A program made the translations under genes and the position numbers. A stretch of DNA of 64,000 nt, from NCBI GenBank assembly GCA_902767565.1, contig CACXHY010000003.1, positions 144,668-208,667 of the forward strand, written 5' to 3'. Positions 42,065 through 52,276 of the stretch are shown piece by piece (positions within the stretch are counted from its first letter, which is position 1; every line of letters begins with the position of its first letter). The stretch comes from an uncultured Eubacteriales bacterium (GTDB lineage Bacteria; Bacillota; Clostridia; Christensenellales; Aristaeellaceae). The notes under the pieces are model-generated. The model did not search any database and was not told the origin of the DNA. It saw only the letters and a program-made list of their open reading frames with translations.

Positions 42065-43717
42065 GTGCATTTGCAGAAAGCAATATCCGTCTTTCTTGTT
42101 CTTCTTATACTCGCGTCCGGCATGGCTGTCTCAGCGGAAGGATCTGTTTCCATGCAAACAGATGCGCCCCTTGAGGATTCCGAATCCTATGAGTCCGGTG
42201 ATTTCCGTTACATCATTCTCGATGACGGTACGGCAGAGATAACATTCTGGCGCGGGGCAGCGGAAGAACTGACTGTTCCGGCTGAACTGGATGGCGTACA
42301 AGTTGCTGTGATTGGCAAGGGCGCGATCCAGACCGGCCGTGAACCGGCGCTGACCCGTCTGGTGTTTTCGGAAGGGATCACCACCCTGCGGCGTCTGTCG
42401 ATTTCATGCGATACCTTGCAAGAGATCGTGATCCCGGACAGTCTGGCCATACTGGAAGGGAATCCCTTCTGGAGCGTCGGTCCGAATTGCGAGTTTCATT
42501 TTTCCGAGAATCATCCTGTCCTTGAAATGCGGGAAGGAATGCTCTTCTCCAAGCCGGACAACAGACTGCTCTGCTGTCCGCAGGGCAATATCTCACGCAA
42601 ACTGGTGATCCCTGCAGATACGGAGATCATCGAGGAAGCCGTCTTCATGCATCGCATGGGGATCCGATCCGTCACCTTTCCGGACAGTCTGCGGGAGATC
42701 CGGCAGTACGCCTTTACCGGATGCGAGAACCTGCAAAAGATCACCCTTCCCAAAGGCGTCACGAGCATCGGCCGCTATGCCTTTGGATCATGCAGGCGTC
42801 TGAAAACCGTCAAACTGAACGACGGACTGGAATCTATCGGTCCTTGGGCATTTCAATACTGCGTGCGGCTGGAGAAGATCAATCTGCCCAAGACGCTGAA
42901 GAACTTTGGAGAAAACCCCTTTATTGGGTGTGCCAAGCTGAAAACGGTCACCATCGCCAAGAATCATCCCTATCTGAAGATGGTGAAGAACGTGCTCTTT
43001 ACCAAGGACGGCACCACTCTGCTATGGTATCCCTGCCGTCTTTCGGCTTCCAAATACCAAATCCCAAAGGGAACGCAAGTCATCGCCCCGGGTGCCTTTG
43101 ACGGATGCAGGCTCCGAACCGTGTCCATTCCGGACACCGTAACCACCATCGGCGACAACGCCTTTTCCCACAGCTATAACCTGAACCGTGTGACACTGCC
43201 GGACAGTGTAACCAGTTTGGGGTACGGTGCCTTCTACTTATGCGATCACATGGACCGCGCCACGCTTTCGGCCAATCTCACCGAACTGCCGGAGTATCTG
43301 TTTGGCGGCTGCATACGCCTGAAATCCGTAACGCTGCCTAACGGTATCCGCGAGATCCCCAAGTGGTGCTTTACGTCCTGCACATCTCTGGAAGAAATCA
43401 GTATTCCCGCGAGTGTCACAGTCATCGGAGAAGGCGCATTCGGTGCGTGCGTAAAGCTGCGGCAGGTGAATCTTCCGGAAGGGCTGACGGAAATCAGGAA
43501 AGAGGCCTTCGCAAACTGTGAATCTCTGGAATCCCTGACCATCCCGGCAAGTGTTGGAATCATCGGGGAAAACGCGTTTATCCTCCGGGACTACAGCTAC
43601 CGTCGGGAATCACCTAAGTATATCCCCTTGATTGTATGCCGTGGCAGCGAGGCCGAGGCGTACTGTCAGGAAAACGGACTGGAGTATACCTTTATCGATG
43701 CAGCAGTAACAGACTGA
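42065..43717 (+). CDS. Secreted BspA-type leucine-rich repeat protein
   Basis: A 550-residue exported protein. Signal peptide from the GTG start (VFLVLLILASGMAVSAEG). After a short linker it consists almost entirely of LRR_5/BspA repeats of about 23 residues (for example LQKITLPKGVTSIGRYAFGSCRRL), more than a dozen, and ends shortly after the last repeat. There is no cell-wall anchor. The GTG was chosen for GGGAGGGAG 4-7 nt upstream. Base composition is markedly AT-richer than recG and ppk beside it, suggesting transfer. Such proteins mediate adhesion or protein binding; the ligand is unknown. Confidence 0.85.
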   Translation: MHLQKAISVFLVLLILASGMAVSAEGSVSMQTDAPLEDSESYESGDFRYIILDDGTAEITFWRGAAEELTVPAELDGVQVAVIGKGAIQTGREPALTRLVFSEGITTLRRLSISCDTLQEIVIPDSLAILEGNPFWSVGPNCEFHFSENHPVLEMREGMLFSKPDNRLLCCPQGNISRKLVIPADTEIIEEAVFMHRMGIRSVTFPDSLREIRQYAFTGCENLQKITLPKGVTSIGRYAFGSCRRLKTVKLNDGLESIGPWAFQYCVRLEKINLPKTLKNFGENPFIGCAKLKTVTIAKNHPYLKMVKNVLFTKDGTTLLWYPCRLSASKYQIPKGTQVIAPGAFDGCRLRTVSIPDTVTTIGDNAFSHSYNLNRVTLPDSVTSLGYGAFYLCDHMDRATLSANLTELPEYLFGGCIRLKSVTLPNGIREIPKWCFTSCTSLEEISIPASVTVIGEGAFGACVKLRQVNLPEGLTEIRKEAFANCESLESLTIPASVGIIGENAFILRDYSYRRESPKYIPLIVCRGSEAEAYCQENGLEYTFIDAAVTD

Positions 43718-43769
43718 AGTTATAAACCAAACCAACCGGAGAACAAATACAACTGCAGGGAGGTTAGCC

Positions 43770-45869
43770 ATGAAAAGCAATCCCTTGTTCGAAAACCGTG
43801 AACTGAGCTGGCTGCGCTTCAACGAGCGTGTGCTGGAGGAAGCCGAGGACGAGCGGGTGCCGCTGTGCGAGCGCCTGAATTTCCTGTCCATTTTCCAGAG
43901 CAACCTGGATGAATTCTTCATGGTGCGCATCGGCTCCCTGTATGACCAGAAACTGGTGGACCCCAAGGCCCGGGACAACAAGTCCGGCATGACCGCGGGG
44001 GAGCAGATGGAGGCGGCCCTGGCGGTGTCCCGGGACCTGTGCCACCGCCGCGACCGGGTGTACGCGCAGATCTTCGAGCTGCTGAAGGAGCAGGGCATCT
44101 CCCTGGTGGACTTCCACACCCTGGGCCCGAAGCACGAGAAGAAGCTGGCGCAGCGCTTCAAGAAGGACTTCCAGCCCTATCTCTCCACCATGATCGTGGG
44201 CAAGAAGCAGGTCTTCCCCTTCATGGCCAACAAGGAGATCTACGCCATGGCCGTGCTGGCCACCAAGCAGGACAAGGAGCGCATCGGCATCGTGCCCTGC
44301 ACGTCCCCCGCCTTCAAGCGCCTGATCGAGGTGCCGGACAAGCCGGGCTGCTTCATGCTGGCGGAGGAGCTGATCCTGCACTTCCTGCCCCTGATGTTCC
44401 CCGGCTTCTCCGTGGCGGCGAAGTCGCTGGTGCGCGTCACCCGCAACGCCGACATCGACGCGGACGCCATCTGGGACGAGGAGCTCAGCTACCGGGATCA
44501 CATGGCGGAGGTCATCAAGCGCCGCAAGCGCCTGGCCCCCATCCGCGCCGAGCTCAGCCGGACCCTGGAGGCGCCGGTGGTGAAGCGCCTGTGCGACAAC
44601 CTGAACCTGAAGGAGAACCAGGTCTTCTCCTATGACTCCCCGCTGGATCTCAGCTTCTTCGGGGATTTCCGGGACCTGATGCGCAGCCGGGCCGAGCTCT
44701 TCTACGCCCCGCGCCACCCCCAGGACAGCGCGCTGGTGGATCTGGAGAAGCCCATCATCCCGCAGATCGCCCGCAAGGACCTGCTGCTCCACTTCCCCTA
44801 CGAGAGCGTGCGCCCCTTCCTGGGCCTGCTGAACGAGGCCGCCCGGGATCCCCAGGTGACCCGGATCTGCATGACGCTGTACCGCCTGGCTCCCCACAGC
44901 AAGGTGGTGGAGGCCCTGGCGGACGCCGCCGAGAACGGCAAGACGGTGGACGTCCTCGTGGAGCTGAAGGCCCGCTTCGACGAGGAGAGCAACATCGAGT
45001 GGTCCCGCCGCCTGGAGCAGGCCGGCTGCCATGTCATCTACGGCGTGGAGCACCTGAAGGTGCACTCGAAGCTGTGCCTCATCATCCGGGAGACCCCCTC
45101 CGGCACCCAGTACATCACCCAGATCGGCACCGGCAACTACAACGAAAAGACCAGCCGCCTGTACACGGATCTCAGCTACATCACCAGCCGCCTGGACATC
45201 GGACAGGAGGCATGGCAGGTCTTCTCCGCCCTGCTGGAGGGCAAGACGGTGGACCACACCGAGCACCTGCTGGTGGCCCCCAACTGCCTACAGAACAAGC
45301 TGGCGGACCTCATCGACGAGCAGACGGCCCGGGCCCGCAGCGGCCTGCCCGGGCACATCCGGGTGAAGATCAACAGCATGTCCGACAAGACGCTGATCGA
45401 GAAACTGATCGAGGCGGGGAAAGCCGGCGTCAGGGTCGAGATGATCATCCGGGGCATCAACTGCCTGCGCTCCGGCATCCCGGGGGAGACGGACAACATC
45501 CGCATCATCTCCATCGTCGGCCGCTACCTGGAGCACAGCCGCATCTACCTCTTCGGCGACGGAGCGGAGCGCAGAAGCTTCATCGGCAGCGCCGACTGGA
45601 TGACCCGCAACACCCTGAAGCGGGTGGAGATCGCCTGCCCCATCGAGGACGGGGACTGCCTGGACCGGCTGGAGGACCTCTTCACCCTCATGTGGAGCGA
45701 CAACTGCGCGGCCCGGCTGCAGGAAGCCGACGGCACCTACAAGCGCATCTACCCCGGCATCACCGCGCCGGTGCGCAGTCAGGAGCGGCTGGCCGAGATC
45801 GCCGCGAAGGCCGCGCAGAAGGCCCAGCAGGCCAAAGAGAACGCGACGGGAGGAACTCGCATTGGCTGA
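43770..45869 (+). CDS. ppk1: Polyphosphate kinase 1
   Basis: A 699-residue enzyme reversibly making polyphosphate from ATP. The N-terminal domain starts [17 protein letters not shown] and contains [16 protein letters not shown]. The phospho-accepting His is in VHSKLCLI, followed by [18 protein letters not shown]; the second conserved His is in [16 protein letters not shown] precedes the ATG. Its end overlaps lepA by 8 bp, so the pair is probably co-transcribed. No exopolyphosphatase gene is nearby. Confidence 0.96.
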   Translation: MKSNPLFENRELSWLRFNERVLEEAEDERVPLCERLNFLSIFQSNLDEFFMVRIGSLYDQKLVDPKARDNKSGMTAGEQMEAALAVSRDLCHRRDRVYAQIFELLKEQGISLVDFHTLGPKHEKKLAQRFKKDFQPYLSTMIVGKKQVFPFMANKEIYAMAVLATKQDKERIGIVPCTSPAFKRLIEVPDKPGCFMLAEELILHFLPLMFPGFSVAAKSLVRVTRNADIDADAIWDEELSYRDHMAEVIKRRKRLAPIRAELSRTLEAPVVKRLCDNLNLKENQVFSYDSPLDLSFFGDFRDLMRSRAELFYAPRHPQDSALVDLEKPIIPQIARKDLLLHFPYESVRPFLGLLNEAARDPQVTRICMTLYRLAPHSKVVEALADAAENGKTVDVLVELKARFDEESNIEWSRRLEQAGCHVIYGVEHLKVHSKLCLIIRETPSGTQYITQIGTGNYNEKTSRLYTDLSYITSRLDIGQEAWQVFSALLEGKTVDHTEHLLVAPNCLQNKLADLIDEQTARARSGLPGHIRVKINSMSDKTLIEKLIEAGKAGVRVEMIIRGINCLRSGIPGETDNIRIISIVGRYLEHSRIYLFGDGAERRSFIGSADWMTRNTLKRVEIACPIEDGDCLDRLEDLFTLMWSDNCAARLQEADGTYKRIYPGITAPVRSQERLAEIAAKAAQKAQQAKENATGGTRIG

Positions 45870-47670
45870 CACCCGACTGAAGCACATCCGCAATTTCTGC
45901 ATCATCGCGCACATCGACCACGGCAAGAGCACCCTGGCGGACCGCATCCTCGAGTCCACGGGCGTGTTCGCCAAGCGCGAGATGGTGGAGCAGATCCTCG
46001 ACAGCATGGAGCTGGAGCGGGAGCGGGGCATCACCATCAAGAGCAAGGCCGTCCGCATGAACTACACCGCCGCGGACGGGGAGGTCTACGAGCTGAACCT
46101 GATCGACACCCCCGGCCACGTGGACTTCACCTATGAGGTCAGCCGGGCCCTGGCGGCCTGCGAGGGCGCGCTGCTGGTGGTGGACGCCACCCAGGGCATC
46201 GAGGCCCAGACCCTGGCCAACTGCTACATGGCCCTGGACCACGACCTGGAGATCATCCCGGTGATCAACAAGATCGATCTGCCCAGCGCCGAGCCGGAGA
46301 AGGTCAAGGCCGAGATCGAGGACGTGATCGGGCTGGACGCCTCCTACGCCCCCTGCATCTCCGCGAAGACCGGCCAGAACATCGGCGACGTGCTGGAGGC
46401 CATCGTCGGCTGCATCCCGCCGCCCGAAGGAGACGAGAACGCCCCCCTGCGGGCGCTGATCTTCGACGCCTTCTACGACAACTACCGCGGCGCCATCTGC
46501 TTCGTCCGCGTGAAGGAGGGCACGGTGCGCCCCGGCATGCGCATGCGGCTGATGGCCACGGGCGGCGAGTTCGACATCGTGGAGGTGGGCACCTTCTCCC
46601 CGGGCTACACGCCCTGCGACGCCCTGCGCCCCGGCGACGTGGGCTACATCGCGGCCTCCATCAAGGACGTGCGGGACACCCGGGTGGGCGACACCATCAC
46701 CGACGCCGCCCGTCCCGCCGCCGAGCCCCTCCCGGGCTACAAGCGGGTGACCCCCATGGTCTTCTGCGGCATCTACCCGGCCGACGGCGCGGACTATCCG
46801 GCCCTGAAGGACGCCCTGGAAAAGCTGCGGATGAACGACGCCTCCCTGACATTTGAGCCGGAGACCTCCGTGGCCCTGGGCTACGGCTTCCGCTGCGGCT
46901 TCCTCGGGCTGCTGCACATGGACGTCATCACCCAGCGCCTCGAGCGCGAGTTCGACCTGGACATCGTGACCACCATCCCGGGCGTCGTGTACCACATCCA
47001 CAAGACCGACGGCACGGAGCTGCACATCGACAACCCCACCAAGCTGCCGCCGGTCACGGAGATCGCCTCGGCCGACGAGCCCTACGTCCGGGCGGAGATC
47101 TTCACCCCGCAGGAGTACGTGGGCGCGCTGATGGACCTGTGCCAGGAGAAGCGGGGCATCTTCATCGACATGCAGTACGAGGGCAGCCGCGTCAAGCTGA
47201 ACTACGACATGCCGCTGAACGAGATCATCTTCGACTTCTTCGACACCGTCAAGAGCCGCAGCCGGGGCTACGCCTCCTTCGACTATGAGCTGAAGGACTA
47301 CCGGCAGAGCGACCTGGTCAAGCTGGACATCCTCCTCAACGGCGACCTGTGCGACGCCTTCAGCCAGATCGTGCACCGGGACCGGGCCTATCCCCGGGGC
47401 CGCGTGCTGTGCGAAAAGCTGAAGGACGTCATCCCGCGGCAGCAGTTCGAGATTCCGATCCAGGCCGCGATCGGCGGGAAGATCATCGCCCGCGAGACGG
47501 TCAAGGCCATGCGAAAGGACGTGCTTGCCAAGTGCTACGGCGGCGATATCACCCGAAAGAAAAAGCTGCTGGAAAAGCAGAAGGAAGGCAAGAAGCGCAT
47601 GCGCCAGTTCGGTACCGTTCAGGTGCCGAGCGAAGCCTTCCTGGCAGTGCTGAAGATGGAAGATACCTGA
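45862..47670 (+). CDS. lepA: Elongation factor 4 (LepA)
   Basis: A 602-residue translational GTPase acting on stalled ribosomes. G motifs: [13 protein letters not shown] (G1), RGITIKS (G2), IDTPGHVDF (G3), NKIDLPSA (G4). The LepA-specific C-terminus [19 protein letters not shown]...[10 protein letters not shown] is present. The start is TTG at 45862, inside the end of ppk1, with GGAGG upstream. Its stop overlaps the apparent CTG start of the next gene. Length matches the family. Confidence 0.97.
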   Translation: MADTRLKHIRNFCIIAHIDHGKSTLADRILESTGVFAKREMVEQILDSMELERERGITIKSKAVRMNYTAADGEVYELNLIDTPGHVDFTYEVSRALAACEGALLVVDATQGIEAQTLANCYMALDHDLEIIPVINKIDLPSAEPEKVKAEIEDVIGLDASYAPCISAKTGQNIGDVLEAIVGCIPPPEGDENAPLRALIFDAFYDNYRGAICFVRVKEGTVRPGMRMRLMATGGEFDIVEVGTFSPGYTPCDALRPGDVGYIAASIKDVRDTRVGDTITDAARPAAEPLPGYKRVTPMVFCGIYPADGADYPALKDALEKLRMNDASLTFEPETSVALGYGFRCGFLGLLHMDVITQRLEREFDLDIVTTIPGVVYHIHKTDGTELHIDNPTKLPPVTEIASADEPYVRAEIFTPQEYVGALMDLCQEKRGIFIDMQYEGSRVKLNYDMPLNEIIFDFFDTVKSRSRGYASFDYELKDYRQSDLVKLDILLNGDLCDAFSQIVHRDRAYPRGRVLCEKLKDVIPRQQFEIPIQAAIGGKIIARETVKAMRKDVLAKCYGGDITRKKKLLEKQKEGKKRMRQFGTVQVPSEAFLAVLKMEDT

Positions 47671-48209
47671 GGGAGGACCCGCGGGACTGCGTCTTCTTCA
47701 CCGGCCATCGCACCCAACGGATCGAAGCGCCGCTGGCAAGCCTGTACCGGCAGACCCTGCGCGTGACCGAGGCGCTGTACGAGCGCGGCTTCCGGCGCTT
47801 TCTCTGCGGCGGCGCCGTCGGGTTCGACACCGTGGCCGCCTCCTGCGTGCTGGAATTGCGCGAAAGCCGGCCCGACGCCCGCCTGATCCTGGCCCTGCCC
47901 TGCGAGGACCAGGCCTTTCACTGGACCCCGGGGGAGCGTTCCCTGTACCGGGAGATCCGCGAAAAGGCGGACCGGGCGATCGTGCTGTCCGACCACTACT
48001 ACAACGGCTGCATGATGGTCCGGAACCGCTTCATGGCGGATCACGCCTCCTTCTGCGTCGCCTACTGGCTGGGCACGGCCTCCGGCGGCACGGCCTCCAC
48101 GGTGCGGCTGGCGCTCCGCAAGGGCATGCCGGTGCTGAACATCGCCATCCCCGAGGAGGTCCGGGTCTTCCTGCGGGATACCCGGGAGCGCATCCCGCTG
48201 CCCTTCTGA
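47667..48209 (+). CDS. YpsA-like SLOG-fold protein (DUF1273), apparent CTG start
   Basis: A 180-residue protein of the DUF1273/YpsA group of the SLOG nucleotide-binding superfamily. Pattern: [76 protein letters not shown]. In frame there is no ATG, GTG or TTG between codon 48 of the overlap with lepA and the first conserved motif; CTG at 47667 overlaps the lepA stop as CTGA, mimicking ATGA coupling, and is the best start. GAGGGAGGA just after it (47669-47677) is an unused-looking ribosome site. YpsA relatives affect cell division and stress; the ligand is unknown. Confidence 0.8.
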   Translation: MREDPRDCVFFTGHRTQRIEAPLASLYRQTLRVTEALYERGFRRFLCGGAVGFDTVAASCVLELRESRPDARLILALPCEDQAFHWTPGERSLYREIREKADRAIVLSDHYYNGCMMVRNRFMADHASFCVAYWLGTASGGTASTVRLALRKGMPVLNIAIPEEVRVFLRDTRERIPLPF

Positions 48210-48218
48210 GGAGACGCC

Positions 48219-49343
48219 ATGGAACTTTACATCCATATCCCCTTCTGCGTCCGCAAGTGCCGCTACTGCGATTTCGCGTCCTTCGCGGAGAGCGGGACGG
48301 CCATGGCGGACTATGCGGACCGGGTCGCGGAGGAGGCGGAGCGGCGGGCGGCGGAGATCGGGCCGCAGCCGGCGGAGACCGTGTACGTGGGCGGCGGCAC
48401 CCCGTCCGTCCTTCCCCCGGAGCTGACGGAGAGGCTCCTGCGCAGTGTCTTCCGTTTCTTCCCCCCGGCGGAGGGCGCCGAGTTCACGGTCGAGGCCAAC
48501 CCCGGCACCCTGACGCGGGCGTGGCTGGACGCCGTGCGGAAGGCCGGCTGCAGCCGCCTGTCCATGGGCCTGCAGGCCGCGCAGCCCTCCGTGCTGAAAA
48601 CGCTGGGCCGCATCCACTCCGCCCGGCAGGCCGCGGATTCCGTGAAGCTGGCGCGGGAAGCGGGATTCAGGGACCTGAACCTGGACCTGATGTTCGGCAT
48701 CCCCGGGCAGACCCTCGCGGACTGGCGGGAGACGCTGGACTTCGCGCTGTCGCTGGAGCCCACGCACCTGAGCTGCTACGGGCTGATCCCCGAGGAGGGC
48801 ACCCCGCTGAAGGCCGATCTGGACGCCGGACGCCTCGCCCTGCCCGATGAAGAGACGGAGCGCCGTATGTACGACGAGGCGCTGCGGACGCTGGCCGAGG
48901 CCGGTTTCATCCGGTACGAGATCAGCAACTTCGCCCTGCCCGGCCATGAATGCCGCCACAATATCGGCTACTGGACCCGCGTCCCCTATCTGGGGCTCGG
49001 GCTGTCCGCGGCGTCCCTCCTGCGGTCCCCGAACGGGGAAGAGCGGCGGGAGACCAATCCGGCGACCCTCGCGGCATACGCCCGGATGCAGCCCCGGGAG
49101 ACGGAGACCGTCGACCGCAGGGAGGCGCAGTTCGAGACCCTGATGCTGGGCCTGCGCATGACCCGGGGCGTGTCGGAGCGGGATTACGCCGCCGCCTTCG
49201 GAGAACCCATCGGGCTTCGGTACGGCCCCCGCCTGGAGAGCCTGCGGCGCGGCGGTCTGCTGGAGCACGCGGAGGGCCGCTGGTTCCTCACCCGCCGCGG
49301 GATGGACGTGATGAACGCCGCCCTGGTGGAACTGATGGACTGA
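48219..49343 (+). CDS. hemW: HemW-type radical SAM haem chaperone
   Basis: A 374-residue radical SAM protein of the HemW (oxygen-independent coproporphyrinogen oxidase-like) family. The cluster motif CxxxCxxC is in IPFCVRKCRYCDF, then VGGGTPSVL and SMGLQAAQPSVLKTLGR. It lacks the N-terminal extension of true HemN, so insertion of haem into respiratory proteins is more likely than coproporphyrinogen oxidation. That fits the presence of NrfA in the same genome. GAGGAG precedes the ATG. Same order lepA...hemW as in many Bacillota. Confidence 0.93.
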   Translation: MELYIHIPFCVRKCRYCDFASFAESGTAMADYADRVAEEAERRAAEIGPQPAETVYVGGGTPSVLPPELTERLLRSVFRFFPPAEGAEFTVEANPGTLTRAWLDAVRKAGCSRLSMGLQAAQPSVLKTLGRIHSARQAADSVKLAREAGFRDLNLDLMFGIPGQTLADWRETLDFALSLEPTHLSCYGLIPEEGTPLKADLDAGRLALPDEETERRMYDEALRTLAEAGFIRYEISNFALPGHECRHNIGYWTRVPYLGLGLSAASLLRSPNGEERRETNPATLAAYARMQPRETETVDRREAQFETLMLGLRMTRGVSERDYAAAFGEPIGLRYGPRLESLRRGGLLEHAEGRWFLTRRGMDVMNAALVELMD

Positions 49344-49385
49344 CACCCCCGCGCACCCTGCGATCCATTCAGACAAGGAGACCCC

Positions 49386-50327
49386 ATGATCGATCTTTGC
49401 ACCCTCGGCACCGGCGGCACCATGCCGCTGCCCACCCGCGCCCTGGCCAGCCTCTACGTGAGGAACGGGGCGCGGGCGCTTCTGGTGGATTGCGGCGAGG
49501 GCACGCAGATCGGGATCGGGCGGCTGGGCTGGGGCTTCCTGCGGATCGGGGCCATCCTGCTGACCCACTACCACGCCGACCACTGCTCCGGGCTCCCCGG
49601 CCTGCTGCTGGCCCTGACCAAATCGGGCCGCACCGAACCCCTGCACATCTGGGGGCCGCCGGGCCTGCGGCAGGTGGTGACCGGCCTCCGGGTGATCGCC
49701 CCGCAGCTGACCTACGAGCCCGTCCTGCACGAGCTGCCCGCGGGCGGCGGCGCCTTCGAGGCCGCGGGGCTGCGGGTGCGGGCCTTCCCCCTGGATCACG
49801 GCATGCCCTGCCTCGGCTACCGCTTCGACATGGACCGCCCCCGGGCGTTCCTGCCGGAAAAGGCCCGGGCGCTGGGCATCCCCCTGCGGGCGTGGAGCTT
49901 TCTGCAGCGGGGCGAGACCGTGATCGTCGACGGCAGGACCTGGCGGCCGGAGCAGGTGCTGGGCGAGGCGCGGCGGGGCATCTCCTTCGTCTATGCCACC
50001 GATACCCGCCCGGTCCCCGGCATCGCCGCCGCCGGCCGGGGTACGCAGATAATGATCCTGGAGGGCATGTACGGCGGCGAGGAGGACCTGCCCAAGGCCC
50101 TGAAGAACCGCCACATGCTGTTCCGGGAGAGCGCCCGGCTGGCCGCCGGGGCCGGCACGGAGCGGCTGCTGCTGACCCACTTCTCCACATCGCTGGAGGA
50201 CCCGGAGGTCTTCCTGCCCGCCGCCCGGAGCGTGTTTCCGGACACGGCCTGCGCGCGCGACGGCATGATCCTGTCCCTGGACTGGCCGGATCCGCGCGCC
50301 GTCGACCGGTCCGACCGCCGTTCATGA
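49386..50327 (+). CDS. rnz: Ribonuclease Z / MBL-fold hydrolase
   Basis: A 313-residue metallo-beta-lactamase-fold protein. Starts with TLGTGGTMPLPTRALASLYV; the zinc motif is LTHYHADHCSGL (HxHxDH); later ligands lie in FPLDHGMPCLGYRF, YATDTRP and LLTHFSTS. This matches short tRNase Z enzymes that trim tRNA 3' ends. Since tRNA-Pro here encodes CCA, the enzyme would matter for other tRNAs. AAGGAGA precedes the ATG. Confidence 0.88.
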   Translation: MIDLCTLGTGGTMPLPTRALASLYVRNGARALLVDCGEGTQIGIGRLGWGFLRIGAILLTHYHADHCSGLPGLLLALTKSGRTEPLHIWGPPGLRQVVTGLRVIAPQLTYEPVLHELPAGGGAFEAAGLRVRAFPLDHGMPCLGYRFDMDRPRAFLPEKARALGIPLRAWSFLQRGETVIVDGRTWRPEQVLGEARRGISFVYATDTRPVPGIAAAGRGTQIMILEGMYGGEEDLPKALKNRHMLFRESARLAAGAGTERLLLTHFSTSLEDPEVFLPAARSVFPDTACARDGMILSLDWPDPRAVDRSDRRS

Positions 50328-50342
50328 GAGAGGATACCGCAC

Positions 50343-50927
50343 ATGAAAGAGCATTTCCGTGAACTGACCAAGGGCATGTGGACCGTCCCGAATGCCTTCA
50401 CCTTCAGCCGCATCCTGCTGGTGCCGGTGTTCGCCGTCCTGTATCTGAAGGGAGAACCGTACTGGGCGCTGGCGGTCTTCGCCCTGGCCAGCGTGACCGA
50501 CTGCTTCGACGGCCTGCTGGCGCGGAAGCTGAACCAGATCTCCAGCCTGGGCAAGCTGCTGGATCCCCTGGCGGACAAGATCCTGGTGCTGACGGCCATC
50601 GCCTGCCACGCGGTCCTGGGCGTCTTCCCCTGGCCCGCGCTGATCATCATGGCGGCCAAGGAGCTGCTGATGATCGCCGGCGGCACCGTGATGCTGGGCA
50701 AGGGCAATGTGGTCAGCGCCAATTACTTCGGCAAGACCGCCACGGTCTTCCTGATGGCCGCCGTCATCGCCGGCTTCTTCGCCGGACCGCTGAACGGCTG
50801 CGGCTTCCCGGCGCACTTGTGGCTGCTGTGGATCGCGGTGGGCCTGTCCCTGCTGGCTTTCGGCGTCTACGCTTATGACGCCTTCAAAAGCCTGACGGGC
50901 AAACGCGGCGATACCGCCGCCGACTGA
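50343..50927 (+). CDS. pgsA: CDP-diacylglycerol-glycerol-3-phosphate 3-phosphatidyltransferase
   Basis: A 194-residue membrane enzyme making phosphatidylglycerophosphate. The CDP-alcohol phosphotransferase motif is complete: DGLLARKLNQISSLGKLLDPLADK (DG-x2-AR-x8-G-x3-D-x3-D). Five to six hydrophobic segments. N-terminus WTVPNAFTFSRILLVPVF is typical. It is 15 bp after rnz, so likely co-transcribed, and precedes a bidirectional terminator. Confidence 0.95.
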   Translation: MKEHFRELTKGMWTVPNAFTFSRILLVPVFAVLYLKGEPYWALAVFALASVTDCFDGLLARKLNQISSLGKLLDPLADKILVLTAIACHAVLGVFPWPALIIMAAKELLMIAGGTVMLGKGNVVSANYFGKTATVFLMAAVIAGFFAGPLNGCGFPAHLWLLWIAVGLSLLAFGVYAYDAFKSLTGKRGDTAAD

Positions 50928-51018
50928 CCGCCGCTACGCTCTCCCTTCCCCGGGCAGGGGGATGGGGCGGATCGCTCGCCGACCTCCCCGGGCTGACCGA
51001 ACAACAGCGGCCGGGCAC

Positions 51019-51050
51019 GAAAAAACGCAGCCTGCGCTGCGCTTTTTCGT
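51019..51050. terminator. Bidirectional terminator between pgsA and serA
   Basis: CGAAAAA-CGCAGC / GCTGCG-TTTTTCG: GC stem with A/T tracts on both sides, serving the two convergent transcripts. Confidence 0.85.
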
Positions 51051-51059
51051 TTCGGGGAT

Positions 51060-52235
51060 TCAGCCTTCGTACACCCGGCGCACCCGGAGCACGCCCTCGA
51101 TGGCGCGGAGCTTCTCCACGGTGTCGTGGGGCATGGCCGCGCTGAGGTCCAGCAGGGTGGCGGCGTAGTCGCCGCGGCTCTTGTTCACCATGTTCTCGAT
51201 GTTCAGCCCCTGGGCGCCGAAGAACGAGGTGATCTGGGACAGGATGTTGGGGATGTTGCGGTGGAGGATCTGCACCCGGGCCGCGGTCTCACAGACGCCG
51301 GCGTTCAGTTCCGGATAGTTGACGGAGTTGCGGATGTTGCCGTTGTCCAGATAATCCTGCACCTCGTCCACGGCCATCACCGCGCAGTTGTCCTCGGCTT
51401 CCTCGGTGGAGGCGCCCAGGTGCGGGATCACGATGGCCTTGTCCATGGCGGCGCTGACGGGGTTCGGGAAGTCGGAGACATAGCGCGCGATCTTGCCGGA
51501 GGCCAGGGCTTCGGCCATGGCCTTCTCGTCCACCAGGGAGTCGCGGGCGAAGTTCAGCACCACGGCGCCGTCCTTCATCTTCGCGATGGCGTCGGCGGAG
51601 ATCATGCCCTTGGTGGAGGCGGTGGCGGGCACGTGGACGGTCACGTAGTCGGCGGCGGCATAGACCTCTTCCACCTTCTCGGCGTGAGCCACGGCGGGGG
51701 AGAGGTTCCAGGCGGCCTTCACCGACATGTAGGGGTCATAGCCCAGCACCTTCATGCCCAGGGCGACGGCGGCGTTGGCCACCAGCACGCCGATGGCGCC
51801 CAGGCCGATGACGCCCAGGGTCTTGCCCTTCAGTTCGTTGCCGGCAAAGGCTTTCTTGGCCTTCTCGGTGGTCTTGGCGATGGCCTCGTCGGCCTTGTTG
51901 GCCTTCACCCATTCGATGCCGCCGGCCACGTCGCGGGAGGCCAGCAGCATGCCGCACAGCACCAACTCCTTCACGGAGTTGGCGTTGGCGCCGGGGGTGT
52001 TGAAGACCACGATGCCCTGCTCGGCGCAGCGGTCCAGCGGGATGTTGTTGACGCCCGCGCCGGCGCGGCCGATGGCCCGCAGCCCTTCGGGGAAGGCCAT
52101 CTCCTTCATGTCGGCGGAGCGCACCAGCACGGCGGCGGCCTCGTCGATGGAATCCACCAGCGTGTAGCCCTCGCGGAAGCGGTCGGTGCCGACCTTCGCG
52201 ATGTTGTTCAGGCAGAATACCTTGCGATCTTTCAT
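51060..52235 (-). CDS. serA: D-3-phosphoglycerate dehydrogenase
   Basis: A 391-residue NAD-dependent enzyme opening serine biosynthesis. Rossmann motif LGVIGLGAIGVLVANAAVALGMKVLGYDP; catalytic-region motifs NFARDSLVDEKAM and VIPHLGASTEEAEDNCA. The C-terminal ACT domain (ARVQILHRNIPNILSQITSFFGAQGLNIENM) suggests serine feedback. GAAGGAG precedes the ATG. Directly downstream of serC (41 bp), so the two form a serCA operon; serB is not in the window. Confidence 0.95.
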   Translation of the reverse strand: MKDRKVFCLNNIAKVGTDRFREGYTLVDSIDEAAAVLVRSADMKEMAFPEGLRAIGRAGAGVNNIPLDRCAEQGIVVFNTPGANANSVKELVLCGMLLASRDVAGGIEWVKANKADEAIAKTTEKAKKAFAGNELKGKTLGVIGLGAIGVLVANAAVALGMKVLGYDPYMSVKAAWNLSPAVAHAEKVEEVYAAADYVTVHVPATASTKGMISADAIAKMKDGAVVLNFARDSLVDEKAMAEALASGKIARYVSDFPNPVSAAMDKAIVIPHLGASTEEAEDNCAVMAVDEVQDYLDNGNIRNSVNYPELNAGVCETAARVQILHRNIPNILSQITSFFGAQGLNIENMVNKSRGDYAATLLDLSAAMPHDTVEKLRAIEGVLRVRRVYEG

Positions 52236-52276
52236 AGTAAACCGACTCCTTCTCTCACATAGGGTCCCGGATCGTC

